From DATLSM01 sp963722965 (lineage in GTDB: Bacteria; Actinomycetota; Thermoleophilia; Solirubrobacterales; 70-9): DNA of 64,000 nt. Position 1 is the first letter of the stretch. Every line of letters starts with the position of its first letter. The stretch is from the NCBI GenBank assembly GCA_963722965.1, contig CAVROX010000001.1, forward strand, positions 43,101-107,100. Direction: 5' to 3'. This document shows, piece by piece, positions 16,401-24,893 of this stretch. The notes under the pieces were generated by a model, which had not been told where the DNA came from, did no database searches, and saw only the letters and a list, made by a program, of their open reading frames with translations. The translations under genes and the position numbers were made by a program.

Positions 16401-17725
16401 TCTCGCTAGAGACAATCCCGACCCCGCCAATCCCGCGCCTTCCTTTGGTGCCCGACCCGCTGCGGCGCATTCGGGTGCCCCGCGACCTCGGGGCGGTCAG
16501 CACGCGCTCTGACGAGGTGGTCGACATCGAGGCGCTGGGTATGGCGGCCACCGGCATCGAGCGGATCTGGGCCGGAGTGGAGCGCCTGTACCTCAGTGGC
16601 TTCTATCCGGCGATCGCTCTCTGCGTGCGTCGGCACGGTCAGGTCGTGCTCGACCGCGCGATTGGTCATGCCTGCGGCAACGGGCCGTCCGACCGACAGG
16701 ACGCGGCGCGCACGCTGGCCACGCCCGAGACGCCGTTCGTCATCTTCTCCGCATCCAAGGCGATGACCGCCGTCGTGGCCCACCTGCTCGACGAGCGCGG
16801 GCTGCTACATGTAGACGACCGTGTGTGCGAGTACATCCCCGAGTACGCTGCCCACGGCAAGGAGGCCATTACCATCGAGCATCTGCTCTCCCACCGTGCG
16901 GGGGTGCCGAACATGCCGGCTGACGCGTTCGATCTGGACCGCTTTGGCGACCGGGAGTTCCAGCTGGAGACACTGTGCGCGGCCAAACCCCGCTCGCGCC
17001 CCGGGAAGCTGCTCTCCTACCACGCGGTGTCGGGCGGCTTCATCATCGCTGAGATCGTGCAGCGGGTGACCGGCCGGGACATTCGCGCCGTGCTGGGGCA
17101 GGAGATCCTTGACCCGCTCGGCTTTCGCTGGGGCAACTACGGCGTCAGCCCGAAGGACGTCGAGCGTGTCTGCGTGAGCTACCCCACCGGCCCTCCTGCG
17201 CTGCCGCCGCTGTCCACCGTGCTCGAGCATGCGCTGGGCCTCCCGCCGGATGTGATCACGGTCCGCTCCAACGATCCGCGTTTCCTCACCGGCATCGTTC
17301 CGTCCGGCAATGTCGTCACAACCGCCAACGAGCTGTCGCGCTTCTTCGAGTTGTTGGGCGCCGGTGGCGAGCTCGACGGCGTGCGCATCCTCGAGCCGCG
17401 CACGATCCGCCGCGCCACATCCGAGCGGGCGTTTCGCGAGATCGACTTCTCCCTGGTGGCTCCCCTGCGCCACGCCAGTGGGTTCATGTTGGGCGCCAGG
17501 GCGGTCAGCCTGTTCGGTCCCGACACCGAGGAGGCATTCGGCCACCTCGGCTTCACCAACGTGCTCGGCTGGGCCGACCCCGAGCGCGCGCTGTCGGTTG
17601 GCCTGATGACCAGCGGGAAGCCGATGCTCCACCCGGCCCTGGGGGACCTCTGGCTGCTCACGCGTGCGATCGGCCAGGAGGCGCCCAAGGTGGCACGCAG
17701 GGGGATCTGGTTCACGGAGACCTGA
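16397..17725 (+). CDS. Beta-lactamase-fold serine hydrolase / esterase
   Basis: A 442-residue protein read from GTG 16397, which overlaps the stop of the WS/DGAT fragment (GTGA). It begins VISLETIPTPPIPRLPLVPD, the start usual for actinobacterial esterases of this group. Catalytic features are SxxK as FSASKAM (about residue 118), the Tyr as LLSYHAVSG (about 209) and an H-x-G-type end motif as AFGHLGFTN (about 383). These proteins have class-C beta-lactamase fold but usually act as lipases or esterases. Being coupled to a WS/DGAT gene suggests turnover of stored or cell-envelope lipids; that is inference. Confidence 0.85.
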   Translation: MISLETIPTPPIPRLPLVPDPLRRIRVPRDLGAVSTRSDEVVDIEALGMAATGIERIWAGVERLYLSGFYPAIALCVRRHGQVVLDRAIGHACGNGPSDRQDAARTLATPETPFVIFSASKAMTAVVAHLLDERGLLHVDDRVCEYIPEYAAHGKEAITIEHLLSHRAGVPNMPADAFDLDRFGDREFQLETLCAAKPRSRPGKLLSYHAVSGGFIIAEIVQRVTGRDIRAVLGQEILDPLGFRWGNYGVSPKDVERVCVSYPTGPPALPPLSTVLEHALGLPPDVITVRSNDPRFLTGIVPSGNVVTTANELSRFFELLGAGGELDGVRILEPRTIRRATSERAFREIDFSLVAPLRHASGFMLGARAVSLFGPDTEEAFGHLGFTNVLGWADPERALSVGLMTSGKPMLHPALGDLWLLTRAIGQEAPKVARRGIWFTET

Positions 17726-17918
17726 GGCTCGACCTCGGTTCCGCTTGGCGGCATTTGCTGCGCAGTCGGACATGCGGACACCGCGCAGACCCCGGCTTCT
17801 CTGGCATCACCTCACTCCGAACGGTGGGCACACTATCCCTGGTGCAGTAAAACGCCCCTACGGAGGGTGTCGCGCAAACCCCTCGCTTTTCGGTCCGTTT
17901 GGGCCGAGAAAATGAGGC
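17726..17918. other. Gap and probable left end of IS1182-like remnant
   Basis: No gene is visible. The 100 bases before the transposase start (from about 17820) probably include the element's left end, but no matching right terminal repeat could be found because the element is cut off downstream. Confidence 0.35.
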
Positions 17919-18414
17919 ATGCCTCAGAACTTCCTCAGCTGTGACCGTGACCAGCCGATGCTGTTGCCGCCGGACCTCCGAGACTGGCTCGAGGAGGACC
18001 ACCTCGCCTGGTTTGTGATCGACGCGGTGGCGGAGCTGGATCTGGAGCCGTTCTACGCCTCCTATCGCGCCGACGGCCACGGCCGCGCCGCCCACGATCC
18101 GAAGATGATGGTGACGCTGTTCGCCTACGCCTACGCGGTCGGCGAGCGCTCCTCACGCGGAATCGAGCGCCGCTGCCACGAGGACGTCGCCTTCCGGGTG
18201 ATCTGCGCAAACCAGGCCCCCGACCACGCGACGATCGCTCGCTTTCGCGTTCGCCATGAAGAGGCCCTGGCCGACCTGTTCGGACAGGTGCTGGGGGCTC
18301 TGTGGCAAGGCCGGGATCCTCGACGTCGGTCTGATCGCGGTCGACGGCACCAAGCTCGCTGCCGCGGCTTCAGACGGGGCGATCCGCACCTACGAGCAGA
18401 TCGCCGCCGACCTC
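17919..18414 (+). pseudogene. IS1182-like transposase remnant
   Basis: The start MPQNFLSCDRDQPMLLPPDL, then DWLEEDHLAWFVIDAVAELD, is the conserved N-terminus of IS1182/IS5-like transposases. It continues with DPKMMVTLFAYAYAVGERSSR and NQAPDHATIARFR. A one-base excess in the GGGGG run near 18297 breaks the frame; in the next frame it goes on as CGKAGILDVGLIAVDGTKLAA and TYEQIAADL, then homology ends near 18414. Two thirds of the gene, including most of the DDE core, is missing, cut at or before the methyltransferase gene. Confidence 0.85.
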
Positions 18415-18503
18415 ACGGCGTTCGGCGCCCGCTGGCGGCGTGCCCGGCCGCTCCTCCCTCGGATGATAGCTATCCGCTTGTTCGTCTGGCTCGAGCAAGG
18501 CGC

Positions 18504-19289
18504 TCAGCTCGGCTTGCGTGCTGAGACGAACTGGGCAAAACCGCTCACGCGCTGCTCGATGCTGATTAGGCGGCGATCGGCCAACGCCTGCCTCAACTCA
18601 TCGCGGGCAAAGATCCGCACACCGCTGAGTCTTCGCACAGCCGCGTTCGTTATGCGGGCGGGCACAAGACCCCGATTACAGCTGGCCAGCAGCGCCACCC
18701 TGCCGCCCGGCGCAAGAACGCGGACGATCTCATCGAGGGCCCGCATCGGATGCTCGATCAGATACAGCGCGGCGAAACAGCAGACCGCGTCGAAGCAGCA
18801 GTCGCGAAAGGGCAGCTCGCAGGCGTCCCCGCGCATGTAGGCCACGTTGGCGCTCTCTGTGTCCCGGGCGCCGACGGCAAGCATCGTCGCCGAGGCATCG
18901 ATGCCCACGACCAACCCATCAGCCGCAGGCCGGGCGAAATCGCGGGTGAAGTATCCTGGTCCGCAGGCAACGTCGAGCACCCGATCGCCGGGCGAAATGG
19001 ACAGCATCGTCAGCGCGATCCGGTGCTCTTCGCGCGTTCCCGGTCCGCTCACCCCCATCAGCAGGCGAGCGCCCAGTGGGCGCCACAGGCGTTGGTAGAC
19101 CAGCGGCAGCACGCGGCTCAGCATCAACCGTTGGCCGGGATGGGCTCCCGTGGGATCTCGCTTTCCCAAGAGATCGAGAAAGCCGCGGTCGACGTGCACC
19201 TCCTCGGGCCGGCGAGCGGGCTCGAAAAGCGCCAACGCCTGCTCGAGCGCGGCCGGAATGGTGACGGTGTGTACGGCGCGCGGCATCAT
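18504..19289 (-). CDS. Class I SAM-dependent methyltransferase
   Basis: A 261-residue protein with a Rossmann methyltransferase core. Motif I is DRVLDVACGPGYFTRDFA (about residue 100), followed by an acidic residue binding the ribose in VVGIDASATML, motif II near MRGDACELPF, and motif III VLAPGGRVALLA. It belongs to the UbiE/Methyltransf_11 type acting on small molecules. The C-terminus ends with a short FAQFVSARKPS strand. Substrate unknown. It lies convergent to the IS1182-like remnant, and its neighbours do not define a pathway. Confidence 0.85.
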   Translation of the reverse strand: MMPRAVHTVTIPAALEQALALFEPARRPEEVHVDRGFLDLLGKRDPTGAHPGQRLMLSRVLPLVYQRLWRPLGARLLMGVSGPGTREEHRIALTMLSISPGDRVLDVACGPGYFTRDFARPAADGLVVGIDASATMLAVGARDTESANVAYMRGDACELPFRDCCFDAVCCFAALYLIEHPMRALDEIVRVLAPGGRVALLASCNRGLVPARITNAAVRRLSGVRIFARDELRQALADRRLISIEQRVSGFAQFVSARKPS

Positions 19290-19481
19290 TCAACCGCCTC
19301 TCCAGCCACGGAACACCGCTTGGCGCTCATACGTTCGGTCATGGCAGGAACCGTAGGCTCGGGAGTAGGCCTCGAAATCCGGGGAAGCTACCGATTTTGT
19401 AAGGAAGCACCTGGGCTTCGCTTGCTTTTCGGGTCGGCTGGTCGAATAATCAATCGCACCACAGAGGGCAAAGGAGCGGAC

Positions 19482-20129
19482 TTGCACAACCCACTGAGAT
19501 CGGAGCGCGATGTCTTCCGCTGGGTCTTGGTGTTCGTGATCTTGGCTACCTCGGTGGTCGCGGTGGATCTGATCACTAGACCTTTGGTAGGCGTGATCTG
19601 GGCGATCGCGATGCTCGGTCTCGTCTCCGTACTCGCCTGGCGAAGCTCCCGCGGGACCCTAGCCGGTCAAACCGAAGTCTCAGGTGGTCGAGACGACAAG
19701 CACCGTGTGCTGGTGCTCTGTAACCAAACCGTCGGCGCGCGCTCTTCTGCTGAGATAAAAAGTCGCTCTCGAGGGGACTGGAGCGAGTTCCTCCTCGTCA
19801 CCCCCGCCCTTACGGGCTCGCCTGCCGCGCGCTGGACCTCCGATGTCGACGCGGCGTTAGAGGATGCGCGCCAGCGGATGGAGCTCTCCCTGCGTGCGCT
19901 CGAAGAGGCTGGACTGCGCGCCCGCGGCCAGGTAGGGGACCCCGACCCCTACGTGGCCCTGGAGGATGCGCTGCGCGTCTTCGCGGCGGATGAGATCATC
20001 ATCGGCACCCTCCCGCCGGATCTCTCTCCCGCTCTCGAACACGGTGTCGTCGAGCGGGTGCGGCAGGAGACCCACCTGCCGGTCACCCACGTGATCGTCG
20101 ATCCCGAGGCCGAGGCGCCGGCGCACTAG
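19482..20129 (+). CDS. Membrane-anchored protein with USP-like cytoplasmic domain
   Basis: I start it at TTG 19482 because AAGGAG lies six bases upstream and the first helix follows soon after; the frame is open far upstream but is a shadow of the methyltransferase gene. The 215 residues have two transmembrane helices (FRWVLVFVILATSVVAVDL and VGVIWAIAMLGLVSVLAW), then a soluble domain beginning HRVLVLCNQTVG and ending with EIIIGTLPPDLSPAL, VVERVRQETHLPVTHVIVD. The latter is like a universal-stress-protein alpha/beta fold. Two helices plus a USP-like domain suggest sensing or signalling at the inner membrane. Function unproven. Confidence 0.65.
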   Translation: MHNPLRSERDVFRWVLVFVILATSVVAVDLITRPLVGVIWAIAMLGLVSVLAWRSSRGTLAGQTEVSGGRDDKHRVLVLCNQTVGARSSAEIKSRSRGDWSEFLLVTPALTGSPAARWTSDVDAALEDARQRMELSLRALEEAGLRARGQVGDPDPYVALEDALRVFAADEIIIGTLPPDLSPALEHGVVERVRQETHLPVTHVIVDPEAEAPAH

Positions 20130-20383
20130 GCGCAACTCGTGGAGATCTCGCGCCGCTGTGATGCGCATGTGCTCTGGACTTCGATATCCACGCTTTGCCC
20201 AGCCGGCCCCTAACGCGAGGCTCATTCCGCCGCAATCGCGCCAGCCTTCGGGCGGCTCCCTCAGTAGATACCACGGACGGCGATCCGGGCTGAGCACGGT
20301 GTCCAGCCGAGCGGCGGGGGTGTACGGTGACGGGAGTTCGCTCTGTGCGCAATGTGTTCGTTCGGAGGTTTGTGCCCAAGGTG

Positions 20384-21532
20384 ATGGCTGGTGGCAAGAC
20401 AAGGGTCGTGATCGTGGGCGGCGGCTTGGGAGGTCTCGCCTGCGCCCGCCGTCTCGCCAGGCACCAAGGCATGCTCGACATTTGCCTTGTCGACCGCAAG
20501 ACCCACCATGACTTCCCCCCGTCTTTTCCTTGGGTGGCGGTCGGCAAGCGCCAGCCCCAGAAAGTCTCGCGCCCTTTACAGAGCCTGGTGCAGCGGGGCA
20601 TCCGTCTCGTCCAGGCCGAGGTGACGGGGATGGACCTCGACCGGGGTGCGATCTCGACAATTTCCGGCGAGATCCCCTACGACCAGCTGGTCCTGGCCCC
20701 CGGGGCGACCCTCACCCCGGAGTCGGTGGACGGGCTTACCGAGGCGGGCCATGGCTTCTACACGCTCCCCGATGCAGAGCGCCTGCGTGACGCCCTTGTC
20801 ACCTTCGGCGGCGGTCGGGTGCTGATCGCGGTCGTGGCGACCCCCTATCGGTCCCTTGCTGCCCCCTACGAGGCGGCCTTTCTTATCAACGACTTCCTGC
20901 ATAAGCGCTGCGAGGCGCCTTCAAAGGTTGATGTCATTAGCGCCGAGCCGCGACCGATCCCGGCGGCCGATAACGATGTCGGCGACCGCGTCGCCGCAAC
21001 GCTGGAGCGCCGCGGTATCGGCTTCCAGCCAGACCGCGTCCTCATGTCGGTCGATCCGGCTGCGCGCGAGGCGCGGTTCACCAACGGGAGCGAGCCGTTC
21101 GACCTGCTGATCGCCGTTCCCCCACATCGCGCTCCTGGCTTCATCGCGGTCTCTGCGTTAGCGGGCCCGAATGGTTGGATCCGGGCCGCACCGTTTAGCC
21201 TCAGCGTGCACTACAACGTGCACGCGATCGGCGATGTCACCGAGATCGAGCTCGCGGGCGGTGCGAGGCTGCCGAAGGCAGGGGTGCTGGCGCAGGCTGA
21301 GGCGGCGGTGGTTGCCGACAACATCGCCAGCACGGCGTCGGGGTATCGCCCGCGCCGTGAGCTCGAGGGTTCACTCGACTACTACCTGGAGCTGGGATCC
21401 GGGCGCGCCGCGAGGGCAAAGGGGGACTTCTACCGCTCGCCCGGTGGCCGAGTGCGAATCCGGCGTCCCGCTAGAAGGTGGCACCGCGACAAGATCCTGT
21501 TCGAGCGCCGCTCGCTGCGCCAGCTGCGCTGA
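20384..21532 (+). CDS. FAD-dependent pyridine-nucleotide-disulfide-type oxidoreductase (SQR/NDH-2-like)
   Basis: A 382-residue flavoprotein beginning MAGGKTRVVIVGGGLGGLAC, with the FAD dinucleotide motif GxGxxG. It follows the layout of sulfide:quinone oxidoreductase and type-II NADH dehydrogenase: DRKTHHDFPPSFPWVAVG, then YDQLVLAPGATLTP, and the second FAD-contact motif YNVHAIGDVTEIEL. In SQR-like proteins the segment CPPAPYE carries a catalytic Cys; here it is RSLAAPYEAAF with no Cys, so sulfide oxidation is doubtful. It has a C-terminal Arg-rich end. In-frame GTG codons at 20372 and 20381 or an earlier one are alternative starts. Confidence 0.75.
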   Translation: MAGGKTRVVIVGGGLGGLACARRLARHQGMLDICLVDRKTHHDFPPSFPWVAVGKRQPQKVSRPLQSLVQRGIRLVQAEVTGMDLDRGAISTISGEIPYDQLVLAPGATLTPESVDGLTEAGHGFYTLPDAERLRDALVTFGGGRVLIAVVATPYRSLAAPYEAAFLINDFLHKRCEAPSKVDVISAEPRPIPAADNDVGDRVAATLERRGIGFQPDRVLMSVDPAAREARFTNGSEPFDLLIAVPPHRAPGFIAVSALAGPNGWIRAAPFSLSVHYNVHAIGDVTEIELAGGARLPKAGVLAQAEAAVVADNIASTASGYRPRRELEGSLDYYLELGSGRAARAKGDFYRSPGGRVRIRRPARRWHRDKILFERRSLRQLR

Positions 21533-21924
21533 CACCATCGCCCAGGCCGGGTCAAGCGACGGTGGCGGCTGAGCCGGCTGAACTAACCGAGCAAGCTGGA
21601 CCTGGATTTGGGCAATTCCATTTTTTCACCCACTTCTCCTGCTTGAACTCCAGGAGCGCGTGTCAGTTCGGCTCGGTTTGCTCACTTTCGCTCGGTTTGG
21701 CCGCCCATGTTTCATTTCCGGGGTTCGAGCTTGTTGTCGAAGCCGCCCAAGAGTCTTGCCGCTCTCCTACTCCCGTTGGCGATGACCGCGGTCGCATCCT
21801 GGTGTGCGGAGAACTCTTTGGACCCTACACTTCCCTGCGGGGGTTCGCCATGGCCCGCTACCTGCCATGATGGTTCCACTTGCCGAATCGAAAGTGAGGC
21901 AGCACGACCGCACCATTCCCCAGC
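21533..21924. other. 392-base gap before the universal stress gene
   Basis: No convincing gene. GCTCGGTTTG occurs twice (about 21669 and 21690). The final 30 bases before 21925 should contain the missing start of the following gene. A GTG at 21894 lies in another frame relative to that gene. Confidence 0.35.
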
Positions 21925-22692
21925 ATTCTCTGCGGCGTTGAAGGCGAACCAGCGAGCACCGAGGCCGCGCGACAGGCAATCGCGCTCGCGACCGTCGGGG
22001 CCGCGCTTCACTTTCTTGCCGTCTACACGACTTTCCGCCTACCCAAGCACAGCAAAGTGGAGCTGCAGGAGAGCTTGGAGGAGGCAGCCCAGCTTGCGCG
22101 CGACGCCGGGGTTCCAACATCGATCGAGCTAGCGAGAGGGCGCCATGCGGTCGATGTCCTCCTCCAAGAAAGCGAGAATTACGACCTCCTAGTCCTAGGA
22201 AGCCATAATCACTCGCGCGCCGCTGGCATCGTGATCGGTAGCACGGCAAGCAAGGCTGCCCATGAGACACAACGCCCGCTGCTGATCGCGCGAGAGCCAC
22301 CGAATCCAGGAGGTTTCCCACGGAGCGTCTTGCTTGCCAGCGACGGTTCGCCTGGGTCCTGGCCCGCGGCCCGTACGGCCGCGTCAATCGCAGTGGGGGT
22401 CAACGCGTCCCTTGAGTTGGTCCATGTGGTGGATGGGACCCACCCCGAGCGCAGCTCCGTGCTCGAAGCTCAGATTGTCGAGATCCGCAAGCTAATAGAC
22501 GAGGAGCCTGCATTGACCGAGCCGGCCGGACACCCAACTCAAGGAATCATCGAGGCTGCCCGCGGGCGAGGGTCCTCGCTGATCGTCTGCGGAAGGCGCG
22601 GTCTGCACGGAATCAGGGCGCTGGGCAGCGTCAGCGAGCGAGTTGTGCACCAAGCACCTTGCTCGGTCTTGCTGATCCCAGCGGGGACGTAG
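21925..22692 (+). CDS. Tandem universal stress protein (UspA domains), start unclear
   Basis: From ATT 21925 the frame reads ILCGVEGEPASTEAARQAIA and continues to TAG at 22690. Two Usp domains are clear: the first ends with DLLVLGSHNHSRAAGIVIGS and RPLLIARE; the second begins SVLLASDGSPGSWPAARTAA and ends LIVCGRRGLHGIRALGSVSE and APCSVLLIPAG. Both carry the G-x9-G(S/T) type ATP-binding end. No ATG, GTG or TTG exists in frame after the stop at 21895. The natural start is probably the GTG at 21894 (VRQHDRTI), separated from ILCGV by an about 10-base insertion that breaks the frame. So the gene may be damaged only at its 5' end. Confidence 0.65.
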   Translation: MLCGVEGEPASTEAARQAIALATVGAALHFLAVYTTFRLPKHSKVELQESLEEAAQLARDAGVPTSIELARGRHAVDVLLQESENYDLLVLGSHNHSRAAGIVIGSTASKAAHETQRPLLIAREPPNPGGFPRSVLLASDGSPGSWPAARTAASIAVGVNASLELVHVVDGTHPERSSVLEAQIVEIRKLIDEEPALTEPAGHPTQGIIEAARGRGSSLIVCGRRGLHGIRALGSVSERVVHQAPCSVLLIPAGT

Positions 22693-22718
22693 ATTCGGAT
22701 TCCGAGGCCTCAGATTGC

Positions 22719-22746
22719 GGTCTGAACCCATGTTTGGGTCCAGACC
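22719..22746 (+). terminator. Hairpin after the universal stress gene
   Basis: GGTCTG-A-ACCCA pairs with TGGGT-C-CAGACC across a four-base loop, with one A/C mismatch. It lies 27 bases after the stop codon. There is no T-run after it, so termination may be of the short-U-tract actinobacterial type. Confidence 0.55.
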
Positions 22747-22885
22747 GAGAGCGCGGGCGACATGCGCCGAAGCGCTCGCAACCACGCGAAGGCAGCAACG
22801 AGTCAAGATTGGGCAATTAGACGCCTCATCCGCCTGTAGGTATCCGCTGCGACCGGCTCGCGAGCGGACGGTGAACCCCGATACG

Positions 22886-23712
22886 CACTGCCGAGATCAT
22901 CGGTGGCATTCCGATCCGGATGCGCGAAATCCAGGTGAACATCAACAAGCCCAACTTCATGATCAACCCAACCAACTGCTCTGAATTCCAAACGGTCTCC
23001 GAAGGGGTCGGCGATCAGGGCACTGCGGTCAGCTTCTCCTCGCCCTTCATCGCGGTCAACTGCGAAACTCTACCCTTCTCCCCCAAGATGTCGATAACCC
23101 AGCTGGGCGGCCACAAGACCACCGCTCGCGGCAAGAACCCCGCCCTGCGCTTTGACCTCAACACCACCCCCGGGGACGCCAACCTGAAGTCGCCTCGGTC
23201 ACCCTGCCGAAATCCTTTGAGATCGATCAGCGCCACCTCGGCAACCTCTGCTCCAAGGCCGAGCTCGAAAAAGAACACTGCGCCGGCAGGCAGCCGATCG
23301 GCTACGTCTCTGATGAGACCCCGCTGCTCGAAAAGCCCCTCGAAGGCCCCGCATATGCGGTCTCGGGCTTTGCCAGCGGCACCAACGTCCTGCCCCACAT
23401 CGCCTTCATCCTCGGCGGGCAGGTGACCGTGATGCCCGAGGGCGAATCGACGACGATCGCAGGCGGGCGGCTGAAAACGGTGGTCCCGGTGATCCCCGAC
23501 GTCCCGATCGGCCACCGCCGCCTCACCCTGCTCGGCGGCGCCCACGGCTACATCTCAAATACCGAAAGCCTCTGCGCAGCAAAGCCGGTCGTCCCGTGAC
23601 GCTGAACGGACAAAACGGCAAGTTGATCTTCCAGCAGGTGAAGACCAAGACCGCCTGCAAGGCGAAGAAGTCGAAGAGGGCCAAGCGCCACCGCAGGCTC
23701 GGGAGTCGCTGA
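22886..23712 (+). pseudogene. 3' remnant of a type-2 family-B surface protein gene
   Basis: From about 22886 the sequence matches the last 270 codons of the B2 gene (40665-41494) and of B4 (62500-63323): EIIGGIPIRMREIQVNINKP, NFMINPTNCSEFQTVSEGVG, PLLEKPLEGPAYAVSGFASG and the Lys-rich C-terminal end. There is no 5' part or start. One base is missing near 23190 (NLKS to PRS) and the frame breaks again near 23597. It ends at TGA 23710-23712. This is the end of a lost third copy of the cassette described at 25935 onward. Confidence 0.85.
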
Positions 23713-23984
23713 GCGCCTGGTTGACGGATCAGATTAAGGCCGCTTCCTGCTTCCTGGATACCCGGCCATGGGTAGACAGCATTGGGCGCAGAGCCGGATT
23801 CTGCGCCCGAAACGGGCGTAAACGCCGGTAAACGGCGGGATATGCACGCTCAGGTCGCACATCAAGGAACCGTCGGATACCGCAGCGGAAAGCCAAAAAC
23901 TCGGCCCATTGCCGTCCCCTGCTGCCCCGCCTTACAAGCAGGAGGTCACTGGTTCGAGCCCAGTACCGCCCACTCCCCGGAATC
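23713..23984 (+). repeat. Downstream copy of a 260-270-base repeat (shared with 41495-41755)
   Basis: Nearly identical to the sequence after the B2 gene: GAGCGCCTGGTTGACGGATC, a hairpin GGGCGCAGA/TCTGCGCCC (23784-23792 with 23800-23808), and then the tRNA-Val 3' fragment. Together with the coding remnant it gives a direct repeat of about 1.1 kb on both sides of the first surface-protein cassette. Confidence 0.85.
23929..23972 (+). pseudogene. 3' fragment of tRNA-Val (anticodon arm to 3' end)
   Basis: 44 bases identical to positions 12625-12668 of the intact tRNA-Val(UAC), including TTACAA and the T-arm, and the match carries on for about ten more bases with one mismatch (CTCCCCGGAA against TTCCCCGGAA). 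The acceptor 5' strand and D-arm are absent, so it cannot be a working tRNA. It resembles an attachment-site copy. Confidence 0.85.
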
Positions 23985-24593
23985 GCCATTACTGAGCCAT
24001 TTGTGCGCTTGGTTGTGGGGCCTTCAAGGCAACTAACAAAGGGCCTATGGAAGCGGATTGGAAGCGCCCAGAAGTCCCCCTCAGGCGTTGCGGCGAAGCG
24101 CTGGACGCCATCCCACAGCACCCAGGGGTACGGGACACCCCGAATACGCCCCGCGCCCTGAGAATCGTAGGACGCAGAACGAGCGATTCCGGGCCGGACA
24201 CGAGTTTCGTCCTTCAAGACTCGACCCGCGGGCCGGGAAGGGAAGTCGCGGGTCGAGTGAGTATCTGGCGCGGTGCGCCATCGCCGATAGCGCTGCGCGC
24301 CTCTGGATCCTTCGCCGGAATAACGCCCGCACTCCGGTGAGCTTTCTAAAGAAGGCGGTCGTATGTCCGTTGAGCAGGCAACAACGAGCGCGGCTAACCA
24401 ATGCACCGACCACCGCCTTCCAGAACGCAACGGCCATGGCCCGACTCGTGCCCGAATCGGTGCCGATTGGAGCCTCTGGACGACCGATTCGAGCGTCAAA
24501 CTGAACCCTGTGAATACGCCCGACCCAGAGACGGCTCAAGCCCCGCTGAGCCGGACCAGGTACCACGGAGACCGGTTTAGTTGGGTCCTTCTT
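23985..24593. other. About 600 bases without convincing gene
   Basis: Open frames on both strands overlap one another, are Arg/Ser-rich, and none has a recognisable domain. Lower codon bias than the neighbours suggests decayed or non-coding sequence between the tRNA fragment and the IS3 remnant. Confidence 0.4.
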
Positions 24594-24893
24594 TCATGAG
24601 AGGGAGATCAGTTGACCTCCCGGAGCAACGTATAGGTCCTCGAACTCAGCGGGAGAGAGATCGCCCAGGGATTCATGCAGCCGGTCGTTGTTGAACCAGG
24701 CGATGTACTCGACGACGGCCAGCTCGAGCTGGGTGCGAGAGCGCCAGACGCGATCTGCGATCAGCTCGGTCTTGAAGGTATCGACGAAGCTCTCGGCCAT
24801 CGCGTTGTCGTAGGCATCGCCGACCGAGCCGACGGAGGCAAGGACGCCGTGGTCGGTGAGTTCCTGGGTGTAGTCGACCGATGTGTATTGCCC
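24594..24893 (-). pseudogene. IS3-family transposase OrfB, C-terminal remnant
   Basis: The last 99 residues of an rve-type integrase core: YTSVDYTQELTDHGVLASVG, SVGDAYDNAMAESFVDTFK and WFNNDRLHESLGDLSPAEFE. The DNAMAESF stretch holds the catalytic Glu of the DDE triad; the first Asp and the second Asp region are missing because homology stops at 24893 and the frame then runs into Pro/Thr-rich sequence. The element is 5'-truncated and therefore dead. It lies between the tRNA-Val fragment and the start of the surface-protein cassette. Confidence 0.85.

Noticed and set aside
15779..17725. A single 648-residue phasin-esterase fusion
   Set aside because: The middle of that frame is out of frame with the WS/DGAT fragment, and the phasin part has a natural stop one base away; the esterase has its own GTG overlapping the fragment stop.
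18750..20129. 459-residue start for the membrane USP-like protein
   Set aside because: The first 240 residues are antisense to the methyltransferase gene; the TTG at 19482 has a ribosome site and directly precedes the helices.
22900..23712. The 23-kb B fragment as a functional short surface protein
   Set aside because: It lacks signal peptide and start, has two frame breaks, and lines up exactly with the 3' end of B2 including downstream non-coding DNA.
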